Source of the DNA: Desulfuromonadaceae bacterium
Lineage (GTDB): Bacteria; Desulfobacterota; Desulfuromonadia; Geobacterales; Pseudopelobacteraceae
Assembly: GCA_028712075.1 (NCBI GenBank)
Contig: JAQTQX010000004.1
Location: forward strand, 62,001-126,000
Direction of reading: 5' to 3'
Length of the DNA stretch: 64,000 bases
Position 1 is the first letter of the stretch; each line of letters opens with the position of its first letter. Under the pieces are notes generated by a model. It made no database searches, was not told where the DNA came from, and was given only the letters and a program-made list of their open reading frames with translations. The position numbers and the translations under genes were made by a program. Below, in pieces: positions 57,700 to 64,000 of this stretch.

Positions 57700-58139
57700 A
57701 AAAAGTCCTAACCTACGGAACCTTTGACCTTTTTCACATTGGACATCTTAAAATTCTAGAAAGGGCAAAAAGCCTGGGGGATTATCTGGTGGTTGGCGTA
57801 TCCACCGACGAGTTTAACGCGCTGAAAAATAAAAAATGTGCCTTGCCCTATTGGCAACGCATAGAAATCGTCCGTGCTATAAGGTTCGTCGACAAGGCAA
57901 TACCAGAAACCAACTGGGAGCAGAAGATTGCCGATATCAAGGAAAACGGGATTGATATTTTTGTGATGGGCGATGACTGGGTAGGAAGGTTTGACTTTTT
58001 AAAACCGCATTGCAAGGTGGTTTACCTGCCTCGCACTCCCGATATTTCAAGCACTGGCATAAAAACTGGGCTTGCAGCAGATAAGGATAATTTTTCCCGG
58101 GCCGATAGATTGCCCTCTCCCAGTTTTTTACCTTGGTAA
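57696..58139 (+). CDS. TagD-like cytidylyltransferase (glycerol-3-phosphate type)
   Basis: Makes a CDP-activated alcohol from CTP. The 147-aa protein has the nucleotide motif YGTFDLFHIGHLKILERA (HxGH) and the second motif RTPDISSTGIKT (RTxxISST). ENGIDIFVMGDDWVG fits glycerol-3-phosphate cytidylyltransferases. Choline- or ethanolamine-phosphate enzymes share the fold, so substrate is inferred. It overlaps the LicD-like gene and is followed by a terminator. Confidence 0.88.
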   Translation: MKKVLTYGTFDLFHIGHLKILERAKSLGDYLVVGVSTDEFNALKNKKCALPYWQRIEIVRAIRFVDKAIPETNWEQKIADIKENGIDIFVMGDDWVGRFDFLKPHCKVVYLPRTPDISSTGIKTGLAADKDNFSRADRLPSPSFLPW

Positions 58140-58152
58140 CTTCATTCGGGTT

Positions 58153-58186
58153 CCCCCTCCACTGGAGGGGGATATATTTTATTTTT
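58153..58186 (+). terminator. Rho-independent terminator after the TagD-like gene
   Basis: ccccctcc (58153-58160) pairs perfectly with ggaggggg (58164-58171) around a 3-base loop, followed by a T-rich run. It would separate the GT2-LicD-TagD module from waaF. Confidence 0.75.
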
Positions 58187-58202
58187 CGTCAACCGGGAAA
58201 AA

Positions 58203-59246
58203 ATGCAACCGATCAAAGCTGAAATGATCAAACATATTCTTATCCGATCAGTGAACTGGATAGGTGATGCGGTCATGACAACTCCGGCTATCGGTGTTAT
58301 TCGTGAGTTCTTTCCGCAGTCTGAAATCACCATTCTGGCCAACCCTCTTGTTTCCCAGATCTTTATCAATCACTGTTGGGTCGACAGAGTCATAGCCTTT
58401 GACGAGAATAGGACTCATAGAGGTATTGCAGGGCGGATGAAGCTGGCCAGAGAGCTAAAAAGGCACTCTTTCGATCTTGCCATCATTCTGCCAAATTCCA
58501 TTAATGCTGCTCTGGTACCGTGGCTTGCAGGCATACCCATGAGGCTCGGGAAAATGGGTGATGGCAGGAGTTTGCTGTTGACCCACCGTTTTCCTCGATC
58601 TCTCCAAGCTTTAGATGTTCATCAGTCGCAAAACTACCTTGCGATTCTGGAATACTTTGGCATTACAGGAAGCAAGAAGTCACAACTACTTGTTACCACA
58701 GTTGCAGAGGATTCCGCGATAGCCTCACGGCTTGCCGGGAGCGGTATCAATGAAGGTGATTTTGTGCTTGGCATAAATCCCGGTGCAACCTATGGTTCGG
58801 CGAAACGCTGGTATCCCGACCGTTTTGCTGAAGTAGCACGAACACTTGCAGTGACCTGGGGCGCGAAAGTGATCATAACCGGCGGCCCCGGAGAAACAGC
58901 CATAGCGGCGGATATTGAGCGGGATCTGCCCGGAAACTGCCTGAACATGGCAGGCCAGACATCGGTTCGCGAACTAATGGCTCTAGTAAAAAGATGCAAC
59001 TTCTTCATAACCAATGATTCCGGACCGATGCACCTTGCTGCGGCATTTGCTGTGCCGCTGGTTGCCGTTTTTGGATCGACCGACCATTCCACCACGTATC
59101 CGCTGTCAGACAACGCGGTTATGGTGCGGGAATCTGTTGAGTGCTCTCCGTGCATGAAGCGCGAGTGTCCAACGGATCATATGTGTATGAAATCAGTTTT
59201 ACCGCAAACCGTTATTAATAGGGCTCTGGAGCTACACAGAAGATGA
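58203..59246 (+). CDS. waaF: LPS heptosyltransferase II
   Basis: A GT9 enzyme adding the second heptose to the inner core from ADP-heptose. The 347-aa protein has HILIRSVNWIGDAVMTTPAI, the family block LGINPGATYGSAKRWYPDRF, FFITNDSGPMHLAAA, and the C-terminal cysteine motif SPCMKRECPTDHMCM. Another in-frame ATG (58224) is possible. Its stop overlaps the next gene by ATGA. Confidence 0.94.
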   Translation: MQPIKAEMIKHILIRSVNWIGDAVMTTPAIGVIREFFPQSEITILANPLVSQIFINHCWVDRVIAFDENRTHRGIAGRMKLARELKRHSFDLAIILPNSINAALVPWLAGIPMRLGKMGDGRSLLLTHRFPRSLQALDVHQSQNYLAILEYFGITGSKKSQLLVTTVAEDSAIASRLAGSGINEGDFVLGINPGATYGSAKRWYPDRFAEVARTLAVTWGAKVIITGGPGETAIAADIERDLPGNCLNMAGQTSVRELMALVKRCNFFITNDSGPMHLAAAFAVPLVAVFGSTDHSTTYPLSDNAVMVRESVECSPCMKRECPTDHMCMKSVLPQTVINRALELHRR

Positions 59247-60034
59247 TGAATAAAATCACGGCTATTATCCCCACATTCAATGAGGAAGTTAACATCAGAG
59301 GGGCGATTGAGTCGGTTAACTGGTGCGATGAAATTATCGTGGTGGATTCTTTTTCCAAAGACCGCACGGTGGAAATCGTAAAAAGTTTTCCACGGGTGAG
59401 GTTGCTGGAGCATGAATACGAGCATTCAGCCGCCCAAAAGAACTGGACCATTCCCCAGGCGACGTATCCATGGATTTTCCTTCTTGATGCCGATGAGAGG
59501 CCGACGCCGGAACTCATCGAAGAGATCAAGGCTGTTGTAAGGTCCGGCACCAGTTATTCTGGTTTTTGGATTTATCGTCGTAATAACTTCATGGGCAAAA
59601 GAATCAACTACTCCGGCTGGCAGTCCGACAAAGTGATTCGCCTCTTTAAAAGAAATGATTGCCGCTACCAAAACAAACATGTGCATGCGGAGATCGAAGC
59701 AAAAGGCGAGATCGGGGCCCTTAAGCAGAAACTCATTCATTACACGTACAAGGATCTTACTTCCTATCTTGATAAAGCCGATCGTTACACTACCTGGGGG
59801 GCGCTTGACCGCGTCGATAAATTTGAGACATCCCACCGGCACATTGGTCTGCCATATCTATTTTTCAAGCCATTAGTGCGTTTCCTCAGACATTATTTCT
59901 GGCGCTTGGGGATGTTGGATGGAACACACGGCTTTGTAGTTTCTGCCCTTTCTGCCTACAATGTTTTTATACGTGCAGTTAAGATCTGGCGTTTGCAGCA
60001 TGGTGAGAAGATTGAAGATCCCTTTAAAAAATAA
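59243..60034 (+). CDS. GT2-family LPS core glycosyltransferase (WaaE/KdtX-like)
   Basis: A 263-aa GT-A enzyme of the WaaE/KdtX type, which adds glucose to the first heptose. Motifs are AIIPTFNEEVNIRGAIES, CDEIIVVDSFSKDRT, the DXD-type LLDADERPTPELI, and the Trp/Arg end WRLGMLDGTHGFVVS. ATGATG at the start overlaps the waaF stop. The exact sugar and acceptor are inferred from family members. Confidence 0.87.
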   Translation: MMNKITAIIPTFNEEVNIRGAIESVNWCDEIIVVDSFSKDRTVEIVKSFPRVRLLEHEYEHSAAQKNWTIPQATYPWIFLLDADERPTPELIEEIKAVVRSGTSYSGFWIYRRNNFMGKRINYSGWQSDKVIRLFKRNDCRYQNKHVHAEIEAKGEIGALKQKLIHYTYKDLTSYLDKADRYTTWGALDRVDKFETSHRHIGLPYLFFKPLVRFLRHYFWRLGMLDGTHGFVVSALSAYNVFIRAVKIWRLQHGEKIEDPFKK

Positions 60035-60094
60035 CTCTCATGTATCAATCACTTCAGGATTGGGTGAGTTATAGAATTGAATGCCGGAGTTGTA

Positions 60095-61210
60095 ATGCAA
60101 AGCAAGAAAATTTGTTTTTTTAACAGCACGAGAGCCTGGGGAGGCGGCGAAAAATGGCATTTTGATATAGCCGGCAGACTGCATAATGCTTATGGGAATG
60201 TCTTTATGGTGGCCGGGAAAGGGAGTGTGCTCGGCAATCGTTTGGCTGAAACTGCTATACCTCACTATCTGGTGTCAATCGGGAATCTGAGTTTTTTGAA
60301 TGTATTCAAAATAGTCAACCTGATAAGGCTTTTCAGGAAAGAGCAGCCTGATATACTGATCATGAATTTGCCGGCTGACCTGAAAGCCGCCGGAATAGCC
60401 GCGCGGTTGTTGGGGATCAAACGGATAATCTACCGCAGAGGAAGCGCCATTCCGGTTCGGAACACTCTTTTAAACCGTTTATTGTTCAGATTCGTTATAG
60501 ATGAAATCATTGCTAATTCCGAAGAAACCGCCCGAACAATTCTCTCTGAAAACCCTGAACTTTTTCTGGCCAGTAACATACATGTAATCTACAACGGAGT
60601 CGATTGGAGCAGATTTGACTCACAACTACAGATGACGGTGTGCCGGTCACAGCAGCATAGAATTGTCTTGGGCAACGCAGGGAGGATGGTGCCGCAGAAA
60701 GGTCAGGAAATTCTGATACAACTGGCAAAGCAGCTTAAACACAAGGGATACGACTTTGAAATGTTGATAGCCGGTGAAGGCAGACTGAAAGAATCTCTTT
60801 TACGGAAAGCAGTTGAAGAAGGGGTTGCCGATCGTCTGCGTTTTATGGGTTTTGTCGAAAACATGCCACACTTTCTTAATTTAATTGACATTTTCCTATT
60901 ACCCTCGCTTTGGGAGGGTTTTGGCTATGTGATCGCCGAAGCAATGTTTTGTGAAAAACCGGTGATCGCCTTTAATATCAGCAGTAATCCGGAAATTGTC
61001 AGCAATAATGAAACCGGTTTTTTGGTTGAACCGGGGAATGTAGAAATGTTTCTGGAAAAAACAGAGCTTCTTATCAATGATGTTCAGCTACGGCAAAAAA
61101 TGGGGCAACGTGCGAGAAAAGAAGCTGTGGGAAGGTTTTCGATACAACATACTCTTGCACAAATTGAACAGCTTCTGTACATGAATGAATCTGAACAACG
61201 ATATAAGTAG
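60095..61210 (+). CDS. GT4-family glycosyltransferase
   Basis: A GT-B retaining enzyme for LPS core or glycan extension. The 371-aa protein has the N-terminal TRAWGGGEKWHFDIAG loop and IIYNGVDW-type motif (HVIYNGVDWSRF). The C-domain has GNAGRMVPQKGQEILIQLAK and the signature LPSLWEGFGYVIAEAMFCEKP with the E-x7-E pattern. The ATG at 60095 follows GGAG at six bases; a TTG six codons upstream is less likely. Donor sugar unknown. Confidence 0.88.
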   Translation: MQSKKICFFNSTRAWGGGEKWHFDIAGRLHNAYGNVFMVAGKGSVLGNRLAETAIPHYLVSIGNLSFLNVFKIVNLIRLFRKEQPDILIMNLPADLKAAGIAARLLGIKRIIYRRGSAIPVRNTLLNRLLFRFVIDEIIANSEETARTILSENPELFLASNIHVIYNGVDWSRFDSQLQMTVCRSQQHRIVLGNAGRMVPQKGQEILIQLAKQLKHKGYDFEMLIAGEGRLKESLLRKAVEEGVADRLRFMGFVENMPHFLNLIDIFLLPSLWEGFGYVIAEAMFCEKPVIAFNISSNPEIVSNNETGFLVEPGNVEMFLEKTELLINDVQLRQKMGQRARKEAVGRFSIQHTLAQIEQLLYMNESEQRYK

Positions 61211-61236
61211 AGCGAACAGAAAGCACCCCTCACTTT

Positions 61237-63147
61237 ATGAATTTTTTTCACACGCTATTTTCAGAAACCAGACGGTTCGTGAAGTTTCTGCTTTATCATT
61301 TCGTTTTCTGGGTTCTGTTTTTCCTGCTCTGCCGAGCGATCTTCCTGTTGTATCATCTGTCCCAGACGAAGGTGTTGCCATTGGCGACAACTGCCGGAAT
61401 ATTCTTGTACGGCCTGCGTATGGATTTTTCAACGGCAGCGTATCTTATTGTGGCGCCGTATGTCCTCTGGGTTATTCAATCGCTGATTCCCGTACCGTTC
61501 ACGAAGCGGCTTATAGCTGTTTATACCGCTTTCATGCTGCTGCTCACAGCGCTGATCACAACAAGTGATCTGGAAATCTACAAAATATGGGGAAGCAAAC
61601 TTAATTCCCAGGCTGTTACATATCTGAAATACCCAAAAGAGGCGATAGCGTCAATGTCCTCATCTCCGGTTATTCTGCTGATCGGGATATGTGCATGCAT
61701 CGTTCTGGCCGGCTATTGCCTGTACGCTACACTTCTCAAACAAATCTCTTTTGAAGTATCACCACGTTCACTGGCGGCTGTCACTTCGCGGCTTGCACTG
61801 TTTTTACTTTTTTCCGGAGTGCTTATTGTTGCCATACGGGGAGGCACCGGCCTTGCTCCGATGAACCCTGGGTTCGCCTATTTCTCGGCGCAGCAATTTG
61901 CTAATCATGCCGCCTTGAATACCACCTGGAACCTGATGTACGATCTGAAACATTATTTCAGGCACAAGAACAATCAGTTCACATATATGAGCGATGCGGA
62001 AATGCATAAAAGGGTTGATAGGCTGACTGCTGTCGGGCTTCCTACCAATACGGAACACATTTTGAGCGTATCCAGACCGAATATAATAGTTGTCATTCTG
62101 GAGAGCTGGACTGCTGATGTCATTGGCTCGCTCGGCGCCGAAAAAGGCATCACTCCCAATTTTGACGAACTTGCCTCCCATGGCATTCTGTTCACAGATT
62201 TTTATGCCAACGGTTATCGCACATCATTCGGTATTGCCGCAATCCTGAGCGGTTTCCCGTCAACACCGGAAGGAAGCATTCTGAACAGGGCAAACAAGAT
62301 GGAACGGCTTCCCACTCTGGCCGCCGGTCTCAAGGCCAGTGGCTACGGCACTTCATTTTATTATGGAGGTGACACTCACTTTGACGATATGAACGCATTC
62401 TTTGTTCATTCAAAGTTTGACACGGTAAACAGCAAAGCTTCGTTTCAGGGCAAGGATATGAACTCCAAATGGGGGGTACATGACCACGTGCTCTTTGAAA
62501 GAGTGATATCTGATCTTGCCCGCAAACCGGAACCGTTCTTTACCGCTTTGTTGACCATCAGCAGTCATGAACCCTTTGATGTCCCGATGGCAACCGTATT
62601 CAAAGGGGATGACCAACCGTCCCGATTCAAGAATTCGGTCAATTATACGGACAGAAGTATCAAAACTTTTATTGACAAGGCCCGTACTCAGCCGTGGTTC
62701 AAAAACACCCTGTTCATTTTTGTTGCCGATCATGGCAGTGTTTTGCCGCTGAGACGTCCCGGCGCCCATATTCCCGAGCGCTACAGAATCCCGTTACTGT
62801 TCTATGGTGTGGTTATCCGGAAAGAGTTTCAGGGCAGCACACGAACAGCCATCGGCTCCCAATCGGATATTCCGGCAACCATTTTTGGCCAGTTGGGTCT
62901 TTCGACTGAGGAGTTTGCCTGGAGCAACAACCTGTTCAATGCGAATCGTTACAACTTCGCCTTCTATAATTTTTCCGGCGGATTCGGATTAAAAACCGAG
63001 AGCCAAACAGTCGTTTTTGATACCGTATCAGGGAAGCTGATACCGGGTAATACGTCCGGGGGAATTCCCCCAACAGCCGTTGAAGAGGATTTGAAGGACG
63101 GCCAGGCGTTTCTTCAGAACCTGTATCAGAAATATTCACGTTTCTGA
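61237..63147 (+). CDS. LtaS-like alkaline-phosphatase-superfamily membrane enzyme
   Basis: A 636-aa inner-membrane protein with five N-terminal TMs (about 15-205) and a periplasmic sulfatase-fold domain. The latter has RPNIIVVILESWTADVIG (metal Glu), the probable nucleophile in ANGYRTSFGIAAILSGFPS, and the metal site FIFVADHGSVLP. LTA synthase-type relatives transfer phosphoglycerol, others phosphoethanolamine. Lying in an LPS locus with TagD- and LicD-like genes, a phospho-alcohol transfer to LPS is probable. A terminator is not seen after it. Confidence 0.88.
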   Translation: MNFFHTLFSETRRFVKFLLYHFVFWVLFFLLCRAIFLLYHLSQTKVLPLATTAGIFLYGLRMDFSTAAYLIVAPYVLWVIQSLIPVPFTKRLIAVYTAFMLLLTALITTSDLEIYKIWGSKLNSQAVTYLKYPKEAIASMSSSPVILLIGICACIVLAGYCLYATLLKQISFEVSPRSLAAVTSRLALFLLFSGVLIVAIRGGTGLAPMNPGFAYFSAQQFANHAALNTTWNLMYDLKHYFRHKNNQFTYMSDAEMHKRVDRLTAVGLPTNTEHILSVSRPNIIVVILESWTADVIGSLGAEKGITPNFDELASHGILFTDFYANGYRTSFGIAAILSGFPSTPEGSILNRANKMERLPTLAAGLKASGYGTSFYYGGDTHFDDMNAFFVHSKFDTVNSKASFQGKDMNSKWGVHDHVLFERVISDLARKPEPFFTALLTISSHEPFDVPMATVFKGDDQPSRFKNSVNYTDRSIKTFIDKARTQPWFKNTLFIFVADHGSVLPLRRPGAHIPERYRIPLLFYGVVIRKEFQGSTRTAIGSQSDIPATIFGQLGLSTEEFAWSNNLFNANRYNFAFYNFSGGFGLKTESQTVVFDTVSGKLIPGNTSGGIPPTAVEEDLKDGQAFLQNLYQKYSRF

Positions 63148-63233
63148 TAAAATGAACGGGACGTTTGGTTGGAAGGCAATAACAGGCGAAAAAGTACACC
63201 ACTGCAGAAATAAGGGCGGAAAGTCGTGCAATT

Positions 63234-64000
63234 ATGTTGAAATCCAATAAAATTTTGGCGCAAAAAACAGCATTCTCACGGTCGGGCTGGTTCTTCCTTT
63301 TTAGTTTGGTCGTTATTTTTCTGCAGACGCTCTGCTATTTTGACTTTGGCGTGGCCAGCGCAGACTTTGATCTTTTGACCTGGGTATTTCTTTTGTTGGA
63401 TGGGCCAGCTCACTTTGGTTCACTGCTGCTCCTGATCTGGCTGATTGGTTTTCTTCCTTGGCAGCTGTTATTTCAGGGAAAGAGATTTCCTGCCATCATC
63501 ACAATTTGTCTTTTCACTCTGTTCAATATTTATCTGGTGTTGGACATCCTAGTGTTCAAGCTGTACAAATTTCATATCAACGGTTTTGTGTACGAAATGG
63601 TCACGGGTCCGGATGCAAACCAAATCTTCGTGTTTGACCAGAAACTGCTTATTAAAGCCGCTTTGGCGATCTGCCTGATTTTTGTCACCTACCTCCTGTT
63701 ATACGGCGCGGCTGGAAAATTGCGGAGATTTTCCTGTAAATGGCGCTATATAATGGCGTTTATCATTGCCTGTCAGCTGCTTGCCAATGGCATGCATGCC
63801 TGGGCTGCGGCAGGGGGTTCAAGAATGATAGTTCGCGTCGCTCTCTCATATCCGCTTAATTACCCACTGACGGCCAATTCGTTATTAATAAAACACGGAC
63901 TGGTTGATGCCAACAAGCAAAAGGGGCTTGGGAACCTGAAAAGCACCGGCAATATCCTGTATCCCAGGCAACGTGTAACCTCAGCCGATAACTGCACAAA
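63234..64000 (+). CDS. YejM/PbgA-like inner-membrane protein (5' part)
   Basis: The frame is open from ATG 63234 to the window edge, 255 codons. Five hydrophobic segments occur before residue about 200. KFHINGFVYEMVTGPDANQI and YPLNYPLTANSLLIKHGLVD match the N-terminal region of E. coli YejM (PbgA/LapC), which senses periplasmic LPS and controls LpxC turnover through LapB. The periplasmic sulfatase-like domain must lie beyond the window. It follows the LtaS-like gene by 86 bases. GGAAAG precedes the ATG. Confidence 0.78.
   Translation, partial: MLKSNKILAQKTAFSRSGWFFLFSLVVIFLQTLCYFDFGVASADFDLLTWVFLLLDGPAHFGSLLLLIWLIGFLPWQLLFQGKRFPAIITICLFTLFNIYLVLDILVFKLYKFHINGFVYEMVTGPDANQIFVFDQKLLIKAALAICLIFVTYLLLYGAAGKLRRFSCKWRYIMAFIIACQLLANGMHAWAAAGGSRMIVRVALSYPLNYPLTANSLLIKHGLVDANKQKGLGNLKSTGNILYPRQRVTSADNCT

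Noticed and set aside
63151-63249. 32-codon frame between the LtaS-like and YejM-like genes
   Set aside because: It overlaps the YejM-like start, has no ribosome binding site and no protein-like pattern.

Overview
The window comes from a Gram-negative bacterium, most likely a member of the Desulfuromonadota/Geobacterales (Geobacter-like). The evidence is the gene content and order: murA-hisG-hisD-hisC-hisB, a K+-type membrane pyrophosphatase, a hybrid sensor kinase with an HD-GYP regulator, AmrS, and a complete bamA-skp-lpxD-fabZ-lpxA-lpxB / waaA / lpxK / msbA envelope cluster. No database search was possible, so the lineage is an inference.

Region 1 (1-17.2 kb, all minus strand) is the integrase-proximal part of an integrated phage-like element. 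It lies against the 3' end of a tRNA-Met(CAT) gene (17184-17257) that probably served as its attachment site. From the tRNA inward it carries a P4-type tyrosine integrase, a RadC-XRE fusion with a small partner, a serine recombinase with res-like sites, an AlpA-type regulator, a small protein of unknown function, a small terminase subunit, a replication initiator, a T7-gp4-like primase-helicase, two small proteins, then three consecutive proteins whose size and order recall the T7 gp14/gp15/gp16 ejection proteins. The last is a giant 1889-aa polyvalent protein with ADP-ribosyltransferase-like and pyrophosphatase-like domains. Several small lesions suggest decay: a 23-bp tandem duplication that shifts the frame at the terS 3' end, a duplicated start region, and a frame-disrupted small gene. 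The other end of the element lies left of the window.

Region 2 (17.2-32.3 kb) is housekeeping chromosome. On the minus strand are a YkgJ-type cysteine-cluster protein, prfA, a long-form hisG with hisI, amrS, an HD-GYP response regulator and a 1062-aa hybrid histidine kinase. On the plus strand is murA-hisG(short)-hisD-hisC-hisB. Both known forms of ATP phosphoribosyltransferase are therefore present. A 427-bp gap (21572-21998) holds a candidate structured RNA ending in a strong plus-strand terminator.

Region 3 (32.3-41 kb) holds hppA, an RNase E/G homolog with a long basic/acidic tail, an NHL-repeat lipoprotein, lysS and the lolC/lolD lipoprotein-release genes.

Region 4 (41-64 kb) is an outer-membrane and LPS assembly locus. 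It covers barrel assembly (bamA, skp), lipid A synthesis (lpxD, fabZ, lpxA, lpxB, acyltransferase, PAP2 phosphatase, waaA, lpxK), a divergent heptosyltransferase/LPS-kinase pair, a Trm112-type protein, an MsbA-type flippase and core glycosyltransferases. Embedded in it is an A+T-richer module (56079-58139) of a GT2 glycosyltransferase, a LicD-family transferase and a TagD-type cytidylyltransferase. Downstream are an LtaS-like alkaline-phosphatase-superfamily membrane enzyme and the start of a YejM/PbgA-like protein. Together these suggest that the LPS core is decorated with a CDP-activated phospho-alcohol such as glycerol phosphate.
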